A stretch of 18,238 nucleotides of DNA. It comes from Deinococcus aquaedulcis. GTDB taxonomy: Bacteria; Deinococcota; Deinococci; Deinococcales; Deinococcaceae. The DNA lies in NCBI RefSeq assembly GCF_019693445.1, contig NZ_JAHRBL010000035.1, forward strand, positions 1 to 18,238. The letters are read 5' to 3'. The notes below the pieces were generated by a model. That model worked only from the letters and a program-made list of their open reading frames with translations. It ran no database searches and was not told the origin of the DNA. The position numbers and the translations under genes were made by a program. Positions 1-6,636 of the stretch are shown one piece after another; within the stretch, counting starts at the first letter, position 1; each line of letters starts with the position of its first letter.

Positions 1-16
1 GATGGCCAGAAATGCA

Positions 17-55
<39 letters not shown>

Positions 56-143
56 GTAGACACTCCCAGAGTCTCCCGGCTGGGAGCGCTCTCCTGCTGT
101 TATGCAGGTGCAACTCCTGAGCCTCATCCACCAGAAGTCACAA

Positions 144-188
144 GGTTGAATGGAAATAATTTTCAACCCCGTAGGCGTGCAGGTTGAA
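144..188. repeat. GGTTGAA repeat cluster (one inverted pair plus one direct copy)
   Basis: GGTTGAA at 144-150 is matched by its perfect reverse complement TTCAACC at 162-168, 11 bp apart. A second direct copy lies at 182-188, 38 bp after the first. Three exact 7-mers in 45 bp upstream of a polysaccharide-degradation gene fit an operator for a dimeric regulator. This is an inference: no matching known operator was recognised, and the cluster is about 230 bp from the chitinase start. Confidence 0.4.
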
Positions 189-360
189 ATCTTTGATCTC
201 TACATCGGGAGAGGTAGCCTATCCGGCGGCAAAAAACACGTTTGGGGCGAACTATGTTTACAAGCAAGCCTTCTCACCTGTCTAGATTTTAGAAATTAAT
301 TTTCATACTTGTCATCTCGATTGGGGTATGAATGGGGTCAGTTCCCCCAACCCAGCTCCA

Positions 361-378
361 GCCGACAATCGCGTCGGC
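361..378 (+). other. Hairpin in the chitinase 5' leader
   Basis: GCCGAC (361-366), a 6-nt loop, then GTCGGC (373-378) form a perfect 6-bp GC-rich stem about 27 nt before the Shine-Dalgarno sequence. It could stabilise the mRNA 5' end or be incidental in this GC-rich DNA. Confidence 0.35.
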
Positions 379-404
379 GGCCCCTGTCGCACGGCTTTGT
401 CCCG

Positions 405-411
405 AAGGAGG
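405..411 (+). promoter_or_regulatory. Shine-Dalgarno sequence deciding the chitinase start
   Basis: AAGGAGG at 405-411, with 6 nt before the GTG at 418, is a near-perfect ribosome binding site. It favours the GTG at 418 over the in-frame ATG at 328, which has no such site and would bury the lipoprotein signal peptide behind about 30 unrelated residues. Confidence 0.85.
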
Positions 412-417
412 ACCCCT

Positions 418-2277
418 GTGTTCCGATACCCCCGTTCCCATCCCCGGCCTCAATGGCTGCTGACCGCGCTGTTGGCGCTCGCAGCCTGTTCACAGGTGCC
501 CAACCCCGGCGTGCCCCAGGCGACCAGACCGGCCTTACAGGCGCAGGCGACGGGGCTGACGGCAACGTTTGACAGCACGGGGGCGTGGGACACGGGCTTC
601 ACGGGCCGCATCACCCTGCGCAACCCTGGCACCACCGCCATCACCGGCTGGACCCTGAAGTTCAAGTTCAATGGCAACGCCGCTGCGGGCGCCTCCGTCT
701 GGGGTGCCGGGGGCAGCATCGCCAAGGACAGCACGGGGCTGTACACCATCACCCCCAACAGCTGGGGCGGCGCCACTATTCCTGCCGGCGGCAGTGTCAC
801 CATCGGCTACGACGGCACCGGTCAACTGAGCGGCGTCAACACCTGTACCCTCAACGGCGCCAGTTGCTCGGGCACCACCACCCCGCCGACGGGTGATACC
901 ACCGCCCCCACGGTGAGCCTCACCGCCAGTCCCAGCACGGTCACCAGTGCAGGCACCGTTAGTTTGAGTGCGGCGGCGAGCGATAACGTGGGGGTGACGA
1001 AGGTGGAGTTCTATCAGGGCTCGACCTTGCTGAGTACCGATACGACGGCGCCGTATACCGCCACGGAGACGGTCAGCAGTGCGAACAATGGCACGCGGAC
1101 GTACACGGCCAAGGCGTTTGATGCGGCGAGCAATACCCGGTCGGCTTCGGCCTCCGTCACCGTCAACATCTCCGGTACCACCCCGCCTCCGCCCACGGGC
1201 AAGGCCATTTACGTGGGCTACGCGGGCACATGGCAGACCAGCGTGGGCGACCTGACCACGAGCAACATTCCGCCCTACTACACGGATCTGAACCTGTCCT
1301 TCGCGCGGCCAGACACCACCTATGTCAAGGGCAGCTACGCTTTTGATCAGGCGGTGGCGGGCTTTGAGTTTGCCGAGGGGGCCAGCACGCCCAACGGGCA
1401 GCGCAAATTCACGGCTGCGCAGGCCCAGACGCTGCGCAACAACATTGCCGCCCTGAAAGCGCGGGGCACGCGGGTCTGGGTGAGTGTGGGGGGTTGGTCG
1501 TACAGCCAGGGCAGCCAGTGGAGCAACTTCAACGCCGCGCGCGTGGTGGACCTTGCGCAGGATCTGGGCGCCAGTGGCGTGGACATTGACTGGGAATCCA
1601 GTGGCAGCAACTGCAACAAACTGGACGCCGCGCAGTTTGCCTGCACCAAGGATGCTGAGATCAAGAGCATCATTAACACGCTGGACGCCGAGATTGCTGC
1701 GCGGGGCCTGGACCTGCAGATCAGCATTGCGGGCTGGAGCACCGGGGCCTACTACGTCAAAGGCACCCCGTGGGAAGAAGGCAAGGTGCAGTGGGGCAGC
1801 CCCTTCGGCGGCACCATGTACCGCGTGGTGCGCGACCTGGGCGCCAAGATTGACCGCGTGAACCTCATGTCCTACGACGGCGGCACCTACTACGACCCGC
1901 GCGAGGGCTATGAAAGTTACCGCGCCATCTACAGCGGCCCCATTGCCATGGGCCTGGAGGTGGCCCCGGAAGGCAGCGGCGGCGCCATTCTGAAGCTGAA
2001 CGCTGAGCCCGGCACCGTCTACGACGCCGAGATGAACACGGGCACGAACAATGAGGCCACCCGGTACTACAACGTGGAAACGCTGGCCACCTACATGAAG
2101 AACAAGGGCCGCCCCGGCGACGGCATGATGCTGTGGCAGATCTGGAAAGAGCGCGTGTATGCCAAGCCCCCGGCAGGCGCGGCGGGTGTGAACGCCACCG
2201 GGCAGAAGGTCTGCCAGATGCTGGCCGTCAACGCCAACTGCAGCGGCACTGTGCCCGACCTGCCGCCCGCGCCATAA
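418..2277 (+). CDS. Secreted lipoprotein GH18 chitinase with CBM2 and Ig-like domains
   Basis: Predicted 619-aa exported glycoside hydrolase that would hydrolyse chitin or related beta-1,4-GlcNAc polymers outside the cell. The GTG start at 418 follows AAGGAGG. A signal peptide (basic N-terminus, then a hydrophobic run ending LALAAC) gives a lipobox with Cys24, so the enzyme is probably membrane-anchored. Residues about 45-150 look like a type 2 carbohydrate-binding module closed by Cys143/Cys150. Residues about 158-255 look like a bacterial Ig-like domain beginning TTAPTVSL. A Pro/Thr linker follows, then the GH18 barrel from about 262 to the end. GH18 marks seen: SVGG (356-359, strand 3), SGVDIDWE (386-393) with catalytic Glu393, MSYD (484-487, strand 6) and Trp573 in the strand 8 region. 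The first Asp of DxxDxDxE is Ser386. The gene stands alone. Substrate assignment is inferred; the fold is confident. Confidence 0.88.
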   Translation: MFRYPRSHPRPQWLLTALLALAACSQVPNPGVPQATRPALQAQATGLTATFDSTGAWDTGFTGRITLRNPGTTAITGWTLKFKFNGNAAAGASVWGAGGSIAKDSTGLYTITPNSWGGATIPAGGSVTIGYDGTGQLSGVNTCTLNGASCSGTTTPPTGDTTAPTVSLTASPSTVTSAGTVSLSAAASDNVGVTKVEFYQGSTLLSTDTTAPYTATETVSSANNGTRTYTAKAFDAASNTRSASASVTVNISGTTPPPPTGKAIYVGYAGTWQTSVGDLTTSNIPPYYTDLNLSFARPDTTYVKGSYAFDQAVAGFEFAEGASTPNGQRKFTAAQAQTLRNNIAALKARGTRVWVSVGGWSYSQGSQWSNFNAARVVDLAQDLGASGVDIDWESSGSNCNKLDAAQFACTKDAEIKSIINTLDAEIAARGLDLQISIAGWSTGAYYVKGTPWEEGKVQWGSPFGGTMYRVVRDLGAKIDRVNLMSYDGGTYYDPREGYESYRAIYSGPIAMGLEVAPEGSGGAILKLNAEPGTVYDAEMNTGTNNEATRYYNVETLATYMKNKGRPGDGMMLWQIWKERVYAKPPAGAAGVNATGQKVCQMLAVNANCSGTVPDLPPAP

Positions 2278-2293
2278 GGCAGCGGAGGAAAAA

Positions 2294-2323
2294 GGCGCCC
2301 CAGGATCGTATGCCTGGGGCGCC
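2294..2323 (-). terminator. Intrinsic terminator for the minus-strand unit, between convergent genes
   Basis: A perfect 11-bp stem pairs GGCGCCCCAGG (2294-2304) with CCTGGGGCGCC (2313-2323) around an 8-nt loop. Read on the minus strand the stem is followed by TTTTT, the classical Rho-independent layout for the small gene ending at 2372. On the plus strand there is no T-tract after the stem, so any role in ending the chitinase transcript is weaker. Confidence 0.75.
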
Positions 2324-2371
2324 CCTCAATGGCCTGGACTCATGGTCTGGAAAAGGGGCGATCACCGCCAA

Positions 2372-2551
2372 TTACTCGTCGTTGCCCCCACGCTGGCCGC
2401 CGCCACTTTCACTGCCATTGCGGCGGCCGTCGCCGTTCTTCTCGTCAGCGCTGGGCTGGCCGTTGCCGGGGTCACGCTGCCCGCCGGGCTTGGGGTCGTT
2501 GTCGCGGTCATGCTTGTGATTGGGGTCGTTCTTTTTCTCGGCCTGCGTCAT
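2372..2551 (-). CDS. 59-aa hydrophilin-like small protein, disordered
   Basis: No named family was recognised. The ATG at 2551 follows AGGAGG (2561-2556) with a 4-nt spacer, and the gene ends just before a strong terminator, so translation is well supported. The 59-aa product contains no Leu, Ile, Val, Phe, Trp, Tyr or Cys at all. Twelve residues are Gly (about 20%) and most of the rest are Asp, Asn, Glu, Lys, Arg, Gln and Pro. This matches the general definition of hydrophilins (Gly-rich, highly hydrophilic, disordered), a class linked to water-deficit tolerance, but the functional link here is inference. It lies 58 nt downstream of the phosphoribosyltransferase gene and is probably co-transcribed with it. 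No signal peptide or membrane segment is present. The codon-aligned opposite strand is also open and reads as a hydrophobic protein, a mirror effect discussed elsewhere. Confidence 0.72.
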   Translation of the reverse strand: MTQAEKKNDPNHKHDRDNDPKPGGQRDPGNGQPSADEKNGDGRRNGSESGGGQRGGNDE

Positions 2552-2609
2552 AAAGCCTCCTGAAGGTGGGAACCTCGGCGGGGGTGCCGAGGTGCGAAAG
2601 GGTGTGGGC

Positions 2610-3275
2610 TCAGGGCCCAGCCAGCAGGGCCAGCACCTCGGCGTCGGTGGTTTGCGAGAAATCGCCGTAGAACTGGCCCACGGCCTGAAAGTGGGGCGGC
2701 GTGTGCAGGCACACCACCTCGTCGGCCTCGGCGCGCAGGTCAGCACAGGTCTCGGGTGGGGCCACCGGCACCGCCACCACGATCCGCCCCGCGCCCAGGA
2801 GCCGCCCGGCCTGCACCGCCGCGTGCATGGTGGCGCCTGTGGCCAGGCCGTCGTCCACCAGCAGGGCCGTGTGGCCGCTTAAGTTCAGGGGACCCCGGCC
2901 AGCGCGGTACAGGGCCTCGCGGCGGGCCAGTTCCTGTGCCTCGCGGGCCTGCACCTGCGCCAGCGCGCTGGCCGAGACCCCCAGGCGTGCCATCAGCGCC
3001 TCGTTCAGCCACTGCACCCCCCCAGAGGCCAGAGCGCCCATCGCCACTTCCGGGGCCGTGGGCAGCCCCAACTTGCGCACCACAAAGACGTCCAGCGGCA
3101 CCTGCAGCGCGCGCGCCACCTCGGCCGCCACCGGCACGCCGCCCCGGGGCAGGGCCAGGACCACGGCGCTGGGCCAGGGGCCACGGGCCGCCAGGACTGC
3201 GCCCAGCAGCTGCCCGGCTTCTGTCCGGTCCTGAAAAACCTTGGGGAGGTGAGGCCACGACGGGCTGGTGGTCAC
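2610..3275 (-). CDS. Phosphoribosyltransferase-family protein
   Basis: A 221-aa type I phosphoribosyltransferase-fold protein. The diagnostic PRPP-binding loop is LLVDDGLATGAT, with the two acidic residues at 141-142 and the TGAT loop at 146-149. An ALPRGG segment nearer the N-terminus fits the pyrophosphate/PRPP-contacting loop of this fold. The length fits the stand-alone 'predicted phosphoribosyltransferase' family (COG1926-like), whose substrate is not established; a nucleobase salvage role is possible but not shown. I chose the GTG at 3275 because AGAGGAG (3287-3281) lies 5 nt upstream. The open frame extends to 3353, but the extra residues look non-coding. It appears to head a two-gene unit with the 59-aa hydrophilic protein. 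Confidence 0.8.
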   Translation of the reverse strand: MTTSPSWPHLPKVFQDRTEAGQLLGAVLAARGPWPSAVVLALPRGGVPVAAEVARALQVPLDVFVVRKLGLPTAPEVAMGALASGGVQWLNEALMARLGVSASALAQVQAREAQELARREALYRAGRGPLNLSGHTALLVDDGLATGATMHAAVQAGRLLGAGRIVVAVPVAPPETCADLRAEADEVVCLHTPPHFQAVGQFYGDFSQTTDAEVLALLAGP

Positions 3276-3446
3276 GCGATCTCCTCTGTGGCAAAGCGCG
3301 CGGGCGGCGGCTTCCCACCTGACCAGTGAACGCCCTGACCCTGGCAGTCCCATGACAGCCGGCTTAAAGCGGGTTCGGAACTGCCCCCTGCTTGCGCGGG
3401 AACGTTACGGTGACCCACCGCCCTGGTGCCCCGGCACCCACATCAC

Positions 3447-3470
3447 GCCCTTGAGCCGACCCTCAAGGGC
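3447..3470. repeat. 9-bp perfect inverted repeat
   Basis: GCCCTTGAG (3447-3455) and CTCAAGGGC (3462-3470) form a strong stem with a 6-nt loop. It lies upstream of the minus-strand phosphoribosyltransferase gene. No T-tract follows on either strand, so a simple terminator is not indicated. Confidence 0.45.
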
Positions 3471-3693
3471 CTCAGCCGCCGCACTGCTCCGGTCGGTGAG
3501 TGAGCAGGGCAGACGACAACCACACCAGGGTCGCCACAGACAGCGGGCCTCTCGCTTCGTCATTCGCGCCTTGCGGGCGCTGGTGGCGCGGTGCCGCGCC
3601 CAGTTGCTGGGCGTGAAGCACCGTGCGCCACAGGCTGAGCCTGCAGGCGACCCACCCCTCCGGCGCCCCAAGGCATGACCAGGGGTTGTAACT

Positions 3694-3720
3694 GCCTCAG
3701 CTGAAATCGATTCCTGAGGC
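3694..3720. repeat. 7-bp inverted repeat around an ATCGAT core
   Basis: GCCTCAG (3694-3700) and CTGAGGC (3714-3720) flank 13 nt that contain the palindrome ATCGAT (3705-3710). This partly symmetrical layout fits a protein-binding site or hairpin about 275 nt past the end of uvrA2. Function unknown. Confidence 0.35.
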
Positions 3721-3994
3721 CCACCGAGGAAGCCAACTGGGAGAGGCGCCTTGCGCGGCCAACGGTAAGACTTGGCGGATGCAGGCATGCTTGATGGACA
3801 GCGCTCGTCATCCTGGTCCCGAAGAGCCGGCCACTGAGTAAGGCCGCGAACTGGAAGCCCCCGCGACCTTCCCGTGCTCCGCCACTTGGCCCTCGGGCAC
3901 CGCTGACCGGCCGAACAGGGGTTCGTTCAGCAGTCAAGCCCGCGAGCGTAGGCGCCTGAACACTGCCTCTGCAGCCATCCGCTTCTGCTGCGAC

Positions 3995-6508
3995 TCAGGT
4001 GTGAGGCTGCAACGCGCGGGCGAGGTAGGGCGCCGTGCGGCTCTCAACAACCTGCGCCACCTCCTGCGGGGTGCCCTGGGCCACGATCTGCCCCCCTTTG
4101 TCCCCAGCGCCCGGCCCAATGTCAATCACCCAGTCGCTGGCGCTCACGAGTTGCATGTCGTGCTCCACGGCAATGACCGTGTGACCGGCCTCGACCAGCC
4201 GGAACAGCTGGCGGCGCAGCCGCTCCACATCGGCGGGGTGCAGGCCGGTGGTGGGTTCGTCCAGCACGTATACCGTGTGGCCGCGCCCGGCGCGCTGCAG
4301 TTCAGTGGCCAGCTTGATGCGCTGCGCCTCTCCGCCGGACAGTTCGGTGGCGGGCTGCCCCAGGCGCAGGTACCCCAGTCCCACTTCCCGCAGGGTGTCC
4401 AGCGCGCGGAACACGGCCGCGTCCTCTTGAAAAAAGGTCCAGGCCGCGTCCACGGTCAGGTTCAGCACCTGGGCAATGGTGTTGCCCCGGTATTCCACCT
4501 CCAGGGTCTGGGCGTTGTAGCGGGCGCCGTGGCACACCGGGCAGGGGGCATACACGCTGGGCAGGAACAGCAGCTCAACCATCACCCAGCCTTCGCCCTG
4601 GCAGTGTTCGCAGCGGCCCCCCTTCACGTTGAACGAGAAGCGCCCGGCGCTGTAGCGGCGCTGCCGGGCCAGGGGCGTCTGGGCGAACAGCTTGCGCACG
4701 TCGTCAAACAGGCCGGTGTACGTGGCGAGGTTGCTGCGCGGGGTGCGCCCAATCGGCCGCTGGTCCACCCGCACCAGCCGCGACAGGGTGCCCACGTCGC
4801 CGCCCAGCTGCGCGGTCACGCCGGCTGGGGTCTGCGGGTCTTCATCGTCTTCGGCGGGTGCGCTCTGGCCCAGATGGGCGGCCAGGGTATCCACCAGCAC
4901 CTGACTCACCAGCGTGGATTTCCCGGAGCCGGATACGCCAGTGACGCTGGTCAGCACGCCCAGGGGAAAGCGCACCTGCAGGTCACGCAGGTTGTGGCGC
5001 GTCACGCCACTCAGCGTGAGCCAGCCCGACGGGGTGCGGACTTCTGGGGCAGCGGGCGGTGGCCCAGCAAAGAGGTAGCGCGCGGTCTGAGAGGCCGCCA
5101 CCGCCTGCAGGCCGCTGGGCGGCCCACTGTACAGAATCTCGCCGCCCTGTTCTCCGGCGCCGGGGCCCACGTCCACCAGCCAGTCGGCGCGGCGCACCAC
5201 ATCCAGATCATGCTCCACCACGAACAGTGAGTTGCCGGCGGCCTTCAGGCTGTCTAAGGCGCCCAGCAGCGCCTCGGTGTCGGCGGGGTGCAGGCCGGCG
5301 GAGGGTTCATCCAGGACGTACACCACGCCGAACAGGTGCGAGTACAACTGCGTGGCCAGCCGCAAGCGCTGCAGTTCGCCGGGCGACAGGGTGGGGGTAG
5401 AGCGGTCCAGCCCCAGGTAGCCCAGCCCCAGGTCCAGCAGCACCTCCAGGCGGGCGCACAGCTCGGCAGCCATACGCGCCTGCGCGGCGGCCTGCTCCGG
5501 GCGCGCGGCCTGCGACTGGGCGTGGCCGCGCCCGCTGCCCTGGGCAAAGGGGCGCAGCAGCGCCGAAAGGGCCTCAAGCGGCAGCCGCGACAACTCGGTG
5601 ATGTCGAGCCCGGCAAAGCGCACCGCCAGGGCTTCGGGGCGCAGGCGCTTGCCGTGACACACCGGGCAGGGTGCCGACACCATGTACGCCTGCACCCGCC
5701 GTTTCATGGCAGCGCTCTCGCTGTTGGCGAACGTGTGCAGCACGTGCCGGCGCGCACTGCTGAAGGTGCCCATGTACCCGGGGGGCAGCCCGCGCTTCAC
5801 CGCCCGGCGGGTGTCCTCTGGCGTGAGGCCCGGATACACCGGCACCACCGGCTGCTCCTCGGTGAACAGGATCCAGTCGCGGGTGTCCTGCGGCAGGTCG
5901 CGCCACGGCACGTCTACATCAATGCCCAGGCTCACCAGAATGTCGCGCTGGTTCTGCCCGCCCCAGGCCTGCGGCCACGCCGCCACCGCCCGCTCCCGGA
6001 TGGTGAGCGAGGGGTCCGGCACCATGGACGCTTCCGTGACCTCGTACACCTGCCCCAGGCCGTGGCAGTGGGGACAGGCCCCTTCCGGGGTGTTGGGCGA
6101 AAAGCCCTCGGCGTAAATGATCCCCTGCCCTTCGGGATATTCACCGGCCCGGGAGTACAGCATGCGCACCAGATTGGACAGGGTGGTCACGCTGCCCACC
6201 GAGGAGCGGGTGCTGGGCGCGCCGCGCTGCTGCTGCAGGGCCACCGCTGGGGGCAGGCCGTCAATGGCGTCTACATCCGGCGCGCCCACCTGGTGAAACA
6301 GGCGCCGGGCGTAGGGCGAGACCGATTCCAGGTAGCGCCGCTGCGCCTCGGCATACAGGGTGCCAAACGCCAGCGACGACTTGCCAGAGCCCGAGACCCC
6401 GGTAAACACCACCAGGGCGTCTCTGGGCAGCTGCAGGGACACGTCCTTGAGGTTGTGTTCCCGCGCGCCGCGCACCTGCACGAAGCCAAGGGGTTCGGGA
6501 AGTGTCAT
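3995..6508 (-). CDS. uvrA2: Class II UvrA (UvrA2) DNA-damage-recognition ATPase
   Basis: An 837-aa tandem ABC-type ATPase of the UvrA family. UvrA dimers recognise helix-distorting lesions and hand DNA to UvrB. Walker A motifs: GVSGSGKSS (Lys43) and GVSGSGKST (Lys530). Walker B motifs: VYVLDEPSAGLHP and VYVLDEPTTGLHP. The second signature is canonical LSGGE; the first is LSPGE, as I recall from class II proteins. Zinc modules appear as CPHCHG...CPVCHG in the first half and CEHCQG...CPVCHG in the second. The protein is about 100 residues shorter than housekeeping UvrA (about 940 aa), and the space where the UvrB-binding domain normally sits is reduced, the hallmark of class II. These proteins are linked to damage tolerance or drug resistance rather than being essential for excision repair. 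The ATG at 6508 is preferred over GTG at 6544 because a CATACT -10-like hexamer lies 8 nt upstream of it. Confidence 0.93.
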   Translation of the reverse strand: MTLPEPLGFVQVRGAREHNLKDVSLQLPRDALVVFTGVSGSGKSSLAFGTLYAEAQRRYLESVSPYARRLFHQVGAPDVDAIDGLPPAVALQQQRGAPSTRSSVGSVTTLSNLVRMLYSRAGEYPEGQGIIYAEGFSPNTPEGACPHCHGLGQVYEVTEASMVPDPSLTIRERAVAAWPQAWGGQNQRDILVSLGIDVDVPWRDLPQDTRDWILFTEEQPVVPVYPGLTPEDTRRAVKRGLPPGYMGTFSSARRHVLHTFANSESAAMKRRVQAYMVSAPCPVCHGKRLRPEALAVRFAGLDITELSRLPLEALSALLRPFAQGSGRGHAQSQAARPEQAAAQARMAAELCARLEVLLDLGLGYLGLDRSTPTLSPGELQRLRLATQLYSHLFGVVYVLDEPSAGLHPADTEALLGALDSLKAAGNSLFVVEHDLDVVRRADWLVDVGPGAGEQGGEILYSGPPSGLQAVAASQTARYLFAGPPPAAPEVRTPSGWLTLSGVTRHNLRDLQVRFPLGVLTSVTGVSGSGKSTLVSQVLVDTLAAHLGQSAPAEDDEDPQTPAGVTAQLGGDVGTLSRLVRVDQRPIGRTPRSNLATYTGLFDDVRKLFAQTPLARQRRYSAGRFSFNVKGGRCEHCQGEGWVMVELLFLPSVYAPCPVCHGARYNAQTLEVEYRGNTIAQVLNLTVDAAWTFFQEDAAVFRALDTLREVGLGYLRLGQPATELSGGEAQRIKLATELQRAGRGHTVYVLDEPTTGLHPADVERLRRQLFRLVEAGHTVIAVEHDMQLVSASDWVIDIGPGAGDKGGQIVAQGTPQEVAQVVESRTAPYLARALQPHT

Positions 6509-6516
6509 CGCCCCGC

Positions 6517-6522
6517 AGTATG
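6517..6522 (-). promoter_or_regulatory. Putative -10 element for leaderless uvrA2 mRNA
   Basis: CATACT on the minus strand (6522-6517) ends 8 nt before the ATG at 6508. There is no Shine-Dalgarno sequence in the gap. No convincing -35 was found at 16-18 bp. Confidence 0.45.
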
Positions 6523-6624
6523 TGGGGCCCGCCCAGCCCGGCACCGGGACTCACAAGGTTGACTGAATGTGGGCCTCTGGCTGCGCCTAAGGGCTTGCTC
6601 AAGGGGCCAGGGCCCCGCGTGCGG

Positions 6625-6630
6625 TCTAAT
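6625..6630 (+). promoter_or_regulatory. Putative -10 element for leaderless M42 peptidase mRNA
   Basis: TCTAAT ends 6 nt before the ATG at 6637, leaving no room for a leader. The first base of the mRNA would fall at or next to the A of ATG. No good -35 is seen. Confidence 0.5.
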
Positions 6631-6636
6631 GGCGGG

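Larger units (their letters stand above)
3276..3994. other. Gene-poor, inverted-repeat-rich gap between uvrA2 and the phosphoribosyltransferase gene
   Basis: About 720 bp with no gene I can support. Frames open on both strands (for example 3405-3788 and 3560-3937, minus) have no ribosome binding site, no recognisable domain, and mutually contradictory frames. Perfect inverted repeats occur at 3425-3438 (GGTGCC/GGCACC), 3447-3470 (9-bp stem, 6-nt loop) and 3694-3720 (GCCTCAG/CTGAGGC, 13 nt apart). It may be a decayed gene or mobile element, a long leader for the phosphoribosyltransferase mRNA, or a structured RNA. None of these is proven. Confidence 0.5.

Noticed and set aside
257..288. Possible chitinase promoter TTTACA ... 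TAGATT
   Set aside because: The spacer is 20 bp, outside the usual 16-18 bp, and the -10 match is only partial, so it is not called.
3391..3406. TPsiC-arm-like string GGTTCGGAACTGCC hinting at a tRNA
   Set aside because: Located near 3378-3391 but no acceptor, D or anticodon arm can be folded around it.
3268..3678. 136-aa plus-strand frame in the same gap
   Set aside because: It starts inside the phosphoribosyltransferase 5' end on the opposite strand, has no ribosome binding site, and is Arg/Pro/Ala-rich as expected for random GC-rich DNA.
3405..3937. Minus-strand frames of 125-127 aa in the gap downstream of uvrA2
   Set aside because: The two frames overlap each other, lack initiation signals and show no domain. 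A decayed gene cannot be excluded, so the stretch is reported only as a gap.
4001..6562. Long plus-strand frames (409 and 424 aa) opposite uvrA2
   Set aside because: They are antisense shadows of a well-defined UvrA gene; rich in His, Gln and Gly with no domain.
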